A DNA stretch of 64,000 bases from CALJFL01 sp963669435 (GTDB taxonomy: Bacteria; Pseudomonadota; Gammaproteobacteria; Pseudomonadales; Halieaceae): NCBI GenBank assembly GCA_963669435.1, contig OY770025.1, positions 4,464,001 to 4,528,000 on the forward strand, in the 5' to 3' direction. Below the pieces are notes generated by a model that did no database searches, was not told where the DNA came from, and saw nothing but the letters and a program-made list of their open reading frames with translations. The first letter of the stretch is position 1; each line of letters begins with the position of its first letter. Made by a program: the position numbers and the translations under genes. Positions 49,194-57,819 of this stretch are shown here, one piece after another.

Positions 49194-50696
49194 GTGCGTA
49201 AATTACTGATAATTCTGGCTGTCATCGTGTTAATACCGATCATCGCCTACGGCGCCGCGCTGGCCGCCGGCGTGATCAATACCAACAGCCTGCGAATGGT
49301 GCTGAACGTCGCCCTGGGTGTATCGGGCCCGCCGGTCGATGCCAGCACGGTAAAACAGCGTTACACCCTGCCGCCCGGTTTTTCACTGGAGGTCTACGCA
49401 CAGGATCTGGCCAAGGTTAGATTCCTGCAAGTATCCAGCGCCGGTGACATCATCGCCACCCGCACTCACGAGGGCGAGGTCATTCTGCTGCGTCGGGACA
49501 ACAACGGCGATGGCCGCCACGACGGCATGGAGGTCCTGCTATCCGGTTTGAGCCGCCCATTGGGACTGGAGTTACACAACGGCATGCTCTACGTCGGTGA
49601 GTCCAAAGCCATCGGCCGGGTGCCCTTCGATGCAACCACGGGCACATTGGCAGGCGAATACCAGACCATCGTGGAAGGCCTGACCGACAACGGCAATCAC
49701 TATTCGAAGACCGTCGGTATTGGCAGTGACAACAAGCTGTACCTGGCACAGGGTTCTACCTGCAATGTCTGTGTTGAAGAGGATAAGCGACGGGCCACCA
49801 TGATGCGCTTTGACCTGGATGGCAGCGGTGGTGAAATCATCGCCACGGGCTTGCGCAACAGCGTGGGCTTTGATTGGGCACCCTGGGATGGTGGCTTGTA
49901 CGCCACTGACAATGGCAGGGACATGCTGGGCGACGACTACCCGGCCTGTGAACTCAACCTGATCGAGGAAGGTAAATTTTACGGCTGGCCCTATTTCAAT
50001 GATAACAACGACCCCGACCCCGACATGGGCGCCGACCCGCTAGTGGCACAACGCACCCCAACCGCGCCGGTTCACGGATTTCGCGCGCACAATGCGCCGC
50101 TGGGCATTCGCTTCGTCGACACCCGAGGCTGGCCTCCCTCCTTTGACCGCGTGGCACTGGCAGCCCTGCACGGCTCCTGGAATCGCAGCGTGCCCGACGG
50201 TTACAAGGTAGTGTCCATGCACTGGACCGAGAACGGTATCGAAGAGCGAGACTTCCTGGCCGGCTTTAACCAAAACGGCGATATCGGCGGCCGACCCGTC
50301 GACGTGGCCCAGGGGCCCGATGGGGCGATCTACATCAGCGACGATTTCGCCGGCGCAATTTATCGGGTGACCTACACCGGGTCTGCCGGTGCCGAGGTGA
50401 ATTTGGACACGCTGGTCCGTGAGAACGCCGAAGCGCACGACCTGTCATGGCTGGCCGAGGCCGATCTGCCCGCGCTGACGGAGGCTGGAAAGGTATTGTA
50501 TGAAAGCAACAACTGCGCAGAATGTCACGAGCAAGGCCAGGGCCCCGTGTTACTGACCGACATCGGCAACAAGCTTAATCACCAGCAGATCATCGATATC
50601 CTGAAGGCACCCCAATCGCCCATGCCGGTCTATCCCTTTGAGGAAAATGATTACCGGGCGTTGGCGGTGTACCTGTTGCGCGACGCGACCCCGTAG
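49194..50696 (+). CDS. Sorbosone-dehydrogenase-like beta-propeller protein with C-terminal haem c
   Basis: About 500 residues: N-terminal membrane anchor (LLIILAVIVLIPIIAYGAALAAG), a six-blade propeller of the PQQ/L-sorbosone dehydrogenase type (YTLPPGFSLEVYAQDLAKVR; GESKAIGRVPFD; GLRNSVGFDWAPWDGGLYATDNGRD; HGSWNRSVPDGYKVV; DGAIYISDDFAGAIYRVTY), then a C-terminal cytochrome c segment with CAECH in YESNNCAECHEQGQGP. It would oxidise a sugar or alcohol in the periplasm and pass electrons to its haem. GTG 49194 is behind AAGGAGG at 49179-49185 and is the best start. Confidence 0.87.
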   Translation: MRKLLIILAVIVLIPIIAYGAALAAGVINTNSLRMVLNVALGVSGPPVDASTVKQRYTLPPGFSLEVYAQDLAKVRFLQVSSAGDIIATRTHEGEVILLRRDNNGDGRHDGMEVLLSGLSRPLGLELHNGMLYVGESKAIGRVPFDATTGTLAGEYQTIVEGLTDNGNHYSKTVGIGSDNKLYLAQGSTCNVCVEEDKRRATMMRFDLDGSGGEIIATGLRNSVGFDWAPWDGGLYATDNGRDMLGDDYPACELNLIEEGKFYGWPYFNDNNDPDPDMGADPLVAQRTPTAPVHGFRAHNAPLGIRFVDTRGWPPSFDRVALAALHGSWNRSVPDGYKVVSMHWTENGIEERDFLAGFNQNGDIGGRPVDVAQGPDGAIYISDDFAGAIYRVTYTGSAGAEVNLDTLVRENAEAHDLSWLAEADLPALTEAGKVLYESNNCAECHEQGQGPVLLTDIGNKLNHQQIIDILKAPQSPMPVYPFEENDYRALAVYLLRDATP

Positions 50697-50730
50697 GGCA
50701 CTTTAGGGTGACGTAAAAACGTGATCGACA

Positions 50731-50752
50731 CCGCACCCCGACCGGGGTGCGG
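50731..50752. terminator. Hairpin between convergent genes
   Basis: A perfect 10-bp stem, CCGCACCCCG/CGGGGTGCGG, with a 2-base core lies 34 bp after the dehydrogenase gene and 15 bp before the end of the TonB-dependent receptor gene. No T-run; a bidirectional terminator is likely from position. Confidence 0.5.
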
Positions 50753-50767
50753 TCAAGATATCTGCCG

Positions 50768-53176
50768 CTAGAAGTTCTTACGGAGGGTCAGACCCCAGGT
50801 TGCGGGCTCGCGGCGATAGGCATTCTGCTTGCCTTCCTGAACGGTCACGGGGAACGCAGTCCCGTTGTACTCCTCGTCAAAGATATTGCGGCCCCAGGCT
50901 GTGAGTTCCATATCCCAATTTTCAAACAACAAACCGATTCGCAGGTTGACCAGGTCATAGCTGTCCTGCTCCGAAAGTGGCTCATTGGCTTGATCGAGGA
51001 TCATATCGCCCGTGTAGGAATACTCCAGCAAACCAAATCCGGCGATAGTGTCGGAGAGCCGGAAGTCCTGCCTTGCACTCAAAGCGAAAAAATCTTCCGG
51101 GTTGGTACCAATGCGCCCACCGCTGCGGTCGCAAACGTCCGGAGAAAAGGGATCATCGCCGGGGCCGATAGGCTGCAGGTCACCATTTTCATCGAATACC
51201 TGGCCACCCGGGTCTGGAATACCGAAGCGGAAAGGTGTTGCCTCCCAGCAGTTGCCCAGCTCGAACTCGTCAAAGTCCGCCACCGACTTGGAGTATCCCG
51301 CGGTGATGGTGGTGTTCTCGGTGGCCTGCCAGAACAGTTCAATCTCGCCGCCATAGGTCTCAACGGTTGCAGCATTTTGGAGGTTAAAACCGGTACCCGT
51401 GAATGTACCCACCTGGAAGTCATCAATATCGGCGATATACAGGGCCACATTCAGTCGCACGGCCTGCTCGGGGAACTCCGCCTTCATGCCGATCTCAAAA
51501 GACTCGGAGGTTTCTGGACCAAAAATCTGTTCCAAAGAGGGGTCAATACGGTCAGTGTTGGTACCGCCCGCTTTATAGCCAGTGCCGAAAGAGGCATAGA
51601 ACATGGTGTCGTTGGTCCAGAAGTAGGACAGCTTGATGGTTCCGGTGGTCTGGTCGTCGGTCAGCGTTTCCATCACATCGTCCCGCTTTTGCAGGGGGGC
51701 AAAGGCTGGAGTCATAAAACCGGGCTCATCGCCAGATTCGGTGTACACAGCTGACAGGTCCTTCTCCTCATCGGAATAGCGCAGTCCGGCGGTCAGTGTC
51801 AGGGAGTCAGTCAGTTGATAATCGAACTGACCGAATACCGCCCAACTCTCGTGCTCCTGTTCGTTGACATCCATGGAGTAGCCATCCGGTGGGAAGAAAG
51901 TCCCCTGGAAAATATCTTCCAGAGGCAAACCAACAATCAGGCCTGCAAAGGCTTCGGTATCCTCGCCCAGGAAATTGATGGTGGTGGAATCAAGGTCCTG
52001 CTCGAAGTAGTAGCCGCCGATCACATAATTCAAGTATTCGCCGGTATAGGTCAGGCGTAGCTCCTGGGAAAAAGAGCTCTGCTCGGCGTCATTGGTCCGG
52101 GAGATTATCTCCTGGTCGGTAAAATCGCTGTCGATATCGTCGAAAGAATTGAAGTCGCGCCAAGCGCTGATAGACGTGATCGTGTAATCACCCATGTGGT
52201 AATCCACCTGCGCCGAGACGCCGGAATCTTCTGATTGGGAGACCGGATTGTAGTTATAAGCAACCTTGTTATCGAAGACACGGGATTCCGAAATAAAGGT
52301 GCCACCGCGCGGCTCCAGCAGGCTGTCAGAGCCCAGTGGATTACCCGCTTTGCGCTGGTCAGGACGATTATTATCAAACCGCACTGTGGTACCACAGCAA
52401 ATCTCATCTACCTCAGAATCATCGACAATGATTCGCACTTCCAGATCATCGTTTGGCGTCCACAGTGCCTGGGCTCGCCAACCCCAGCGGTCACGGTCGA
52501 ATATCTCTTCGCTATCGGTATTACTTGGGGCGATGTTTTCTATCCAGCCGTCGCGCTCACTGGAGAAACCGGTCACCCTAACCGCGAGCACATCTTCAAT
52601 AACGCTGAATGAGCCCGCACCGCTAAGGTTCACGAGATCGTAGTTCCCGGCTGTTGCTTCAAGAAATGCCGTCCCCTCATGGTCCGGCTTCACAGTAAGG
52701 AACTGCACGGCACCAGAGAGAGTATTACGTCCGAATAGCGTGCCTTGAGGTCCGCGCAGCACTTCCACCGACGCGATATCCACAAGCTGGTTGATCATTG
52801 AACTCTGCCGTGATCGGTAGATCCCGTCGACATACAGACCCACGGACGATTCCTGGCCAAAGTTGTTGCCGCCAGTACCGATACCACGGACCGAGAAATT
52901 AGAGGTTGTAGCGCTCTGGTTTTGATCAACAACCAGGCCTGGAGCATTCGTTTGCAGATCGAACACATCCTTGATACCAGACTCCTGCAATTGCGCCCCG
53001 CTGTAGGCAGAAACGGAGATCGGCACATCCTGGAGACTTTGCTCACGTTTCTGAGCAGTCACAATCACTTCCTCTAGCATGACCTGTGCAGCGAGCTGGC
53101 CCGCAGTTACAGACAGGGCAATGGCACCGAGTGCCTGGGTAATTCTGGACTTGGGAAACTGTGCGATTCGAGACAT
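50768..53176 (-). CDS. TonB-dependent outer-membrane receptor
   Basis: 802 residues. A signal peptide ending GQLAAQ is followed by a TonB-box-like LEEVIVTAQKR, the plug domain (VPISVSAYSG; NFSVRGIGTGGNNFGQES; VEVLRGPQGTLFGRNTLSGAV), and a 22-strand-type barrel ending WGLTLRKNF. Belongs to the FecA/iron-complex outer receptor superfamily; the substrate is not given by the sequence. In marine gammaproteobacteria many such receptors take up aromatic compounds, lipids or siderophores. I take Met 53176, as the extension to 53227 precedes the signal peptide. The gene is divergent from the BtrH-like gene. Confidence 0.93.
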   Translation of the reverse strand: MSRIAQFPKSRITQALGAIALSVTAGQLAAQVMLEEVIVTAQKREQSLQDVPISVSAYSGAQLQESGIKDVFDLQTNAPGLVVDQNQSATTSNFSVRGIGTGGNNFGQESSVGLYVDGIYRSRQSSMINQLVDIASVEVLRGPQGTLFGRNTLSGAVQFLTVKPDHEGTAFLEATAGNYDLVNLSGAGSFSVIEDVLAVRVTGFSSERDGWIENIAPSNTDSEEIFDRDRWGWRAQALWTPNDDLEVRIIVDDSEVDEICCGTTVRFDNNRPDQRKAGNPLGSDSLLEPRGGTFISESRVFDNKVAYNYNPVSQSEDSGVSAQVDYHMGDYTITSISAWRDFNSFDDIDSDFTDQEIISRTNDAEQSSFSQELRLTYTGEYLNYVIGGYYFEQDLDSTTINFLGEDTEAFAGLIVGLPLEDIFQGTFFPPDGYSMDVNEQEHESWAVFGQFDYQLTDSLTLTAGLRYSDEEKDLSAVYTESGDEPGFMTPAFAPLQKRDDVMETLTDDQTTGTIKLSYFWTNDTMFYASFGTGYKAGGTNTDRIDPSLEQIFGPETSESFEIGMKAEFPEQAVRLNVALYIADIDDFQVGTFTGTGFNLQNAATVETYGGEIELFWQATENTTITAGYSKSVADFDEFELGNCWEATPFRFGIPDPGGQVFDENGDLQPIGPGDDPFSPDVCDRSGGRIGTNPEDFFALSARQDFRLSDTIAGFGLLEYSYTGDMILDQANEPLSEQDSYDLVNLRIGLLFENWDMELTAWGRNIFDEEYNGTAFPVTVQEGKQNAYRREPATWGLTLRKNF

Positions 53177-53388
53177 GGTGACACCTCTGTAGTGCTTGAT
53201 ATTGCTTGTAGGTCTTATACGCGCCATTATGGCGCAAAAATCAATGTGTGCAATGTTAACTTGAAGTGAACTAGTACCACTGGAAATTTCAAAATCTTAT
53301 GTGCTAACCGGTTTTCCCAAGGCCGCGCTTGCGAATTACAATGCACCTTTGTAGTGCCGTGCGATGGGCAAATATAAGGAACCGTTCC

Positions 53389-54435
53389 ATGACTGCCGCC
53401 ATGATTGACAATTTTCGCATAGAGCCCGCCGGACACTGTGGCAGCGGGGCCATGCGCAACCTGATTTATCATTATTGTGACCTAGATCTACCCGAGGGCG
53501 TGGTATTTGGACTCGGGGCGGGCCTGGACACCGTGTACTTCGAGTTCGATGGTGCCAATCCGCCGTACATGTTTTTTGGTCGCGGTGGATCCATGGAGGC
53601 CGACCTGGCTCGCACCCTGGGGCTGGATTACACAGAGCAGGTGCAGATGGATAATGACCTGGCGTGGCAGGAGGTCCGCGACGAGGTACAAGCCGGGCGC
53701 CCCACGATGTTATCGGGAGACATCTATTACCTGGATTACCGCGAATTCAAAGTACATTTTCCCGCTCATCGCTTCATTCTGTTGGGCTATGACGAGGATA
53801 AAGGCGAAGCTTACATCGCCGATCGTATCAACGATTACCCGGAAACCTGCAGCCTGAGCGCACTGGCCCAGAGCCGCAATCCCGAGAATCCACTTACTAC
53901 CTTTAACCTGTGGGGTAAATTTAGCAGTGGCGCCCAGCGCAATGACCTGCCCACCGCCTGCGGCCTGGCGCTGCGCATTACCGTGGAACGTATGCTGGGT
54001 ATAGACCGTTCACAGGAGGCGGGAATGGCACCGATGAACCAGGGCAACGGCACGATGGCAACGGGTATGAAAGGCATGAGCGCGTGTATGCAGGCCCTGC
54101 GCAGCTGGCCCGAACTGGACGACGCGAGTGCACACGTGCAATACCTGGACAATGCCATTATCAAGTTTGGTACCGGGGGCGGCTTTTTTCGCAACCACTT
54201 TGCGGACTTTATGCATTGGTCACTACAGCAACGGCCAGACCTGGTTACCCAGGATACTGTGGCTCTTGCTGACAAGGCGGCGGCCCAGTGGAACGGACTC
54301 TCTCCTGCCCTGCAAGCTTTGCAAACTGCATTAGATGATGCAGAGCTATGGGACAGCGTGTATCAGCAAGTGGATTCAATTTATGAGACAGAGTACGCGC
54401 TGTTTAATTTTCTCAGCGATACCGTACTGCGGTAA
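53389..54435 (+). CDS. BtrH N-terminal-type (C39-like) protein with DUF4872
   Basis: About 348 residues. The N-terminal domain has the BtrH signature GHCGSGAMRNLIYHYCDLD, then EGVVFGLGAGL and MFFGRGGSMEADLARTLGLD, with the later HRFILLGYDEDKGEAYIADR. This is the papain-like acyltransferase fold of BtrH, which transfers an acyl chain from a carrier protein in butirosin synthesis. The C-terminal helical part fits DUF4872. No carrier protein or synthase is encoded nearby, so the substrate is unknown. An AAGGA site lies before ATG 53389; ATG 53401 is an alternative. Confidence 0.8.
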   Translation: MTAAMIDNFRIEPAGHCGSGAMRNLIYHYCDLDLPEGVVFGLGAGLDTVYFEFDGANPPYMFFGRGGSMEADLARTLGLDYTEQVQMDNDLAWQEVRDEVQAGRPTMLSGDIYYLDYREFKVHFPAHRFILLGYDEDKGEAYIADRINDYPETCSLSALAQSRNPENPLTTFNLWGKFSSGAQRNDLPTACGLALRITVERMLGIDRSQEAGMAPMNQGNGTMATGMKGMSACMQALRSWPELDDASAHVQYLDNAIIKFGTGGGFFRNHFADFMHWSLQQRPDLVTQDTVALADKAAAQWNGLSPALQALQTALDDAELWDSVYQQVDSIYETEYALFNFLSDTVLR

Positions 54436-54460
54436 GGCAACTCTATCGACTGCGGCAATT

Positions 54461-54519
54461 CCTTAAAAGGTCAGGCCTTAAAGGGTCAGGCCACTGACCG
54501 TCCAGGGGCAGTGGCCTGA
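54461..54519 (+). repeat. 15-bp tandem repeat and adjoining hairpin
   Basis: Two direct copies of CCTTAAAAGGTCAGG (54461-54490; one mismatch) are followed by a perfect 11-bp stem TCAGGCCACTG/CAGTGGCCTGA (54486-54519, loop of 12). The stem starts within the second repeat. It lies between the convergent BtrH-like and UrcA genes and may act as a transcript end, though it has no T-run. Confidence 0.6.
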
Positions 54520-54568
54520 GGAACTTCCGCCATCGGAAACAGAAGTTCTGGAGCTGGAGTCGACCGGG

Positions 54569-54922
54569 CTACTTGATCAACGCTGCCAGTTGATTGGAGC
54601 CAACCTGGCTGACGGCTACCTGGATTGCCTCTTCAGAACATTCGCGATTACGCGTTGCCATGTTGAGGCTGCCTGCGCGGTGCAAGCTGGTGGGGCCGCA
54701 GATGTGTCTGGCAGCGCGCTTGATCTGGCTGTGCAGTTCGATCACGCCTTCCTCGGTCGCCAGGTCAGTGGCGTCGTACTGAATTGTCACCGACTTCACA
54801 CCCAGGCCCGGTGCATGAACGATGGTTTCGTCAAAGGCATCTGCGGCTGCGTTACCGGCAAAACCAAGAGCCAGGCTGAGTGAGGCTGCAGACAATACGC
54901 TGGTTGCTACTGAAGTTTTCAT
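54569..54922 (-). CDS. UrcA family protein
   Basis: 117 residues with a signal peptide (about 1-27, ending NAAA). The mature part matches UrcA-type proteins: VKSVTIQYDATDLATEEGVIELHSQIKRAARHICGP with a conserved Cys, and RECSEEAIQVAVSQV with a second Cys. The two cysteines probably form a disulfide. UrcA proteins are small exported proteins of unknown role, common in marine Proteobacteria. Monocistronic. Confidence 0.85.
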   Translation of the reverse strand: MKTSVATSVLSAASLSLALGFAGNAAADAFDETIVHAPGLGVKSVTIQYDATDLATEEGVIELHSQIKRAARHICGPTSLHRAGSLNMATRNRECSEEAIQVAVSQVGSNQLAALIK

Positions 54923-55128
54923 GGTGTGTTCTCCCTACCTAATGTAATGCGACGATTAATCAGTTGGCGTCGCGTTCAGCCTTTTGCTTCGTGATGTGCG
55001 CCGGCCTTGAGACACAATGTAGGGGGATTTTGTGGGTACGAAAACAGCGTTTCGGTCAGTTGCAGGAAGTCGTCGATGAAGTGAGTTCAGGCCGCGATAA
55101 ACCGTTTATCGCAAGCCAGCCTTAAGGC

Positions 55129-55932
55129 TCAGGATCCGAGCAATTCTTTGATCTTGTCGCGGTAGCTGCGGCTTACTTTTAACTGTGTGCCGCCGTCGAG
55201 GCTGAGGATATATTCACCATTGGTGTGCGTTACTGCGCTCAGAATACTGTTCACGTTAACGATGCTGGAGCGGTGCACGCGTATGAAAACCTCGGGGTTG
55301 AGGTTGGCCTCCAGTTTTTTCATGGTTGTGCGCATGATGTGTGTCTTGCCCGCGGCATGCACACACATGTAGTCACCAGCTGCATCGATCCACTGGATAT
55401 CCGCAATCCTGATGAACTGGAATTCGTTGCCGTCTTTGATTGTCAGGCGTTCGGGCCAGCTATCAACCTGCCCCTCAGCAGCGACCTCCTCCATGGTCGC
55501 ACCAGAACCGTTCCTGCCCTGCACCACGGCCATCAGCTGTTCCTTGGAGGCACCACCCGCCTCCAGGGTATGGCGGGTTACAGCGCGCTCCACGGCCTGC
55601 GCGAGCCTCTCGTCGTCGATAGGCTTAAGTACGTAATCGACAGCGTGCACCTTAAAGGCGTCAATCGCGTACTGATCAAACGCCGTCACAAACACTATCA
55701 GCGGCATGGCGTCGGCCTGTAGCTCGCAGACCACATCAAAGCCGTCCATACCCGGCATCTGGATATCCAGGAATACCAGGTCCGGGTTCAGGGCAACGAT
55801 CGCCTTGACCGCTTCTTCGCCGTTACTGCACTGCTCGATGACGTCAATGCTGGGCATCTCCGCCAGTCGCAGGGCCAGGCCGCGGCGGGCCAGGCTTTCG
55901 TCATCGACCACAATCGCACGCAGGGGTGTCAC
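55129..55932 (-). CDS. LytTR-family response regulator
   Basis: 267 residues: receiver domain (VVDDE; phospho-acceptor Asp56 in VFLDIQMPG; Lys in YVLKPI), a linker of about 35, and a C-terminal LytTR DNA-binding domain with IQWIDAAGDYMCVHAAGKTHIMR and FIRVHRSSIVNVNSILSA. It probably binds direct repeats upstream of its targets. The start GTG 55932 overlaps the stop of the kinase gene (GTGA), so the pair is co-translated. An in-frame extension to 56052 is within the kinase and is rejected. AlgR/LytR-like; regulated genes not visible. Confidence 0.92.
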   Translation of the reverse strand: MTPLRAIVVDDESLARRGLALRLAEMPSIDVIEQCSNGEEAVKAIVALNPDLVFLDIQMPGMDGFDVVCELQADAMPLIVFVTAFDQYAIDAFKVHAVDYVLKPIDDERLAQAVERAVTRHTLEAGGASKEQLMAVVQGRNGSGATMEEVAAEGQVDSWPERLTIKDGNEFQFIRIADIQWIDAAGDYMCVHAAGKTHIMRTTMKKLEANLNPEVFIRVHRSSIVNVNSILSAVTHTNGEYILSLDGGTQLKVSRSYRDKIKELLGS

Positions 55933-57011
55933 GTTGTCGGAAGCTCCTCTTCCATGGGTATGCGTATAGTAACAGTCAGACCGTGCGGATCGGTGGTACT
56001 GAGACGAAAACTCTGCTGCTCGGCGTATATTTCCTTGAGGCGCTCTCGACAATTGGCCAGCCCCACGCCGCCGCCTTTAGGCAACCTGCCATTGCGCAGA
56101 TCCAGGCCCGGCCCGTCGTCTGCCACCGATAGCAGTAAATCACCGCCGGAGACTGCGGCGGTGACCGCGATGGTACCGCCATTAATGGACTGGGATATGG
56201 CGTATTTAATCGAGTTTTCCACCAGCGGCTGCAATAACAGGCTCGGCATCAGCGCAGATTTTGATGCCGGATCGATGTCAAAGATTAGTCGCAAACGTTC
56301 ATCAAACCGTACCTTCTCGATATCCAGGTACAGTTTAAGGGCCTCCACCTCGTCTGCCACGGTGACCTTGAGCATGGGATCGTTGTCGAGTGAGTAGCGC
56401 AGGAAACGGCTCAGCCGGGTGACCATGCTGTTAGCCAGGGTGGTGTTCTTGTCAAGGATCAGGGTGGAAATCGCGTTCAGGGTATTGAACAGGAAATGCG
56501 GGTTGAGCTGGTAATGCAGCATCTTCAGCTGTGCTTCATGGGCCATCGCCGAGGCTTTCAGGCGCCGCTGCATCTCTTCCTGGGCCATCATGTAGAACTT
56601 GATGCCAAAATACAGCACGCTCCACACGATCATGATCATGAAGGCGCGGCTGGTGCCATCGAAATGCGCCCAAAAATCCTTACCGGCCCGGGAAGGTTTG
56701 AGGAACAGGTGCTCGAATATGAGCACACGGCTGGACATCCACAGGGCACCGCCAATGTAGCAGCCGACCAGGATGGCCATTGCGCGCACCAGAATGTCGC
56801 GATTCCACACCGCCCGGTACAAGGCACGCAGTACCAGGGTAATGAGTATGCCGATGGTACTGATTATTGGCAGGTAGATAATGTACAGGTTGGAGGGGCG
56901 CTCCCACACCAACATGCCAAAATAAAAAGTGAGCGCCCAGCTGCCCCACCCCGCCAACTGCAGGGCCCAGAACAGGTACCGCTTGTCTTCTAACATTCGA
57001 TAAACTTGCAT
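55929..57011 (-). CDS. LytS/YehU-like sensor histidine kinase
   Basis: 360 residues. Four hydrophobic helices in the first 150 residues form the sensor module. A His_kinase domain of the LytS type follows, with QLKMLHYQLNPHFLFNTLNAIS (His172), and an HATPase domain with LLLQPLVENSIKYAI and VADDGPGLDLRNG, GGVGLANCRERL. It should phosphorylate the LytTR regulator encoded directly downstream. Start at 57011; Met6 (56996) is an alternative. The stimulus is unknown. Confidence 0.92.
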   Translation of the reverse strand: MQVYRMLEDKRYLFWALQLAGWGSWALTFYFGMLVWERPSNLYIIYLPIISTIGILITLVLRALYRAVWNRDILVRAMAILVGCYIGGALWMSSRVLIFEHLFLKPSRAGKDFWAHFDGTSRAFMIMIVWSVLYFGIKFYMMAQEEMQRRLKASAMAHEAQLKMLHYQLNPHFLFNTLNAISTLILDKNTTLANSMVTRLSRFLRYSLDNDPMLKVTVADEVEALKLYLDIEKVRFDERLRLIFDIDPASKSALMPSLLLQPLVENSIKYAISQSINGGTIAVTAAVSGGDLLLSVADDGPGLDLRNGRLPKGGGVGLANCRERLKEIYAEQQSFRLSTTDPHGLTVTIRIPMEEELPTT

Positions 57012-57130
57012 CGGGCTATTATAGGGTCAGTTGTGCAGGGTCAACGGCACTTTAACGCAGTTTTGGCTCAGTTCATCGCATGCCGGCCGACAACAGGTAA
57101 CTTTCGGGTACCTCGGTTATCACCAATACA

Positions 57131-57154
57131 AAAAAACCGGGCCTGGGCCCGGTT
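57131..57154 (-). terminator. Intrinsic terminator on the minus strand
   Basis: Stem AACCGGGCC/GGCCCGGTT (57135-57154) followed on the minus strand by TTTTTTT. It ends the gene at 57178-57606 before the kinase gene. Confidence 0.9.
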
Positions 57155-57177
57155 CATTGTCTCCAGAAACAACGATG

Positions 57178-57606
57178 CTATTTGAAGTTCAACTCGCGGA
57201 GCAAGGAGTTGCTGCCAATGGTGCGAATCTTGCCGCGCTCGTCATTGGCTTTCTTACCCTTTTCCATAGAACCGAATATCTTCTTGGAGTTCTCGTCAAA
57301 GTAGTCCCGAGGGGTATCGAGCATTTCGCCTGCAGATTTCCACTCCACCATCAACCACAGGTCAGGTTCGTCTGCGCGGTTGTTCACATTGGCGAACACC
57401 TTGTAGCTCAGCACCTTGCCATCGTCCATCATCATCTGCAGCGACTTGCGCCACACTTTGCTCAGATCTGACAGGTAGTCGTCAAAGCGACCGGGCTCAG
57501 TGTCCACGCCGGTCACCGTCCAATAACTACCACCATCATAAGCGTAGTCATCGGCAGCAACCGTTAATGGGCACAACAGCAGAACTGCTATAAGTAGATT
57601 TTTCAT
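57178..57606 (-). CDS. Hypothetical exported protein
   Basis: 142 residues with a signal peptide (MKNLLIAVLLLCPLTVAA). The mature part, YWTVTGVDTEPGRFDDYLSDLSKVWRKSLQMMMDDGKVLSYKVFANVNNRADEPDLWLMVEWKS, has the alternating beta-alpha pattern of a small ferredoxin-like (dimeric alpha/beta barrel) domain. I do not recognise a family name. Met 57606 is the start because it opens the signal peptide. It ends at a strong terminator and is monocistronic. Confidence 0.75.
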   Translation of the reverse strand: MKNLLIAVLLLCPLTVAADDYAYDGGSYWTVTGVDTEPGRFDDYLSDLSKVWRKSLQMMMDDGKVLSYKVFANVNNRADEPDLWLMVEWKSAGEMLDTPRDYFDENSKKIFGSMEKGKKANDERGKIRTIGSNSLLRELNFK

Positions 57607-57819
57607 TATTTTTGCCTCTATCCGTGATGAGTAAATACCGCTTTCCACAGGCACCAATGCCTGCGAAGGAATCAAAACTATAGTTCAATATCCAGAATCT
57701 GCACGGCTCTTTGCGAAAACAGGTCTCGACAAGACAGTCATTGTGATGGAGCGCGTACTTGTGCTCGATGCCCGCAGAATTGATACTGCCCAGGGAAGCC
57801 TGGCCGGAATAACCATCAC

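Noticed and set aside
50747..51754. 335-codon open frame on the plus strand opposite the TonB-dependent receptor
   Set aside because: Shadow of the receptor gene; no signal peptide, motif or ribosome site.
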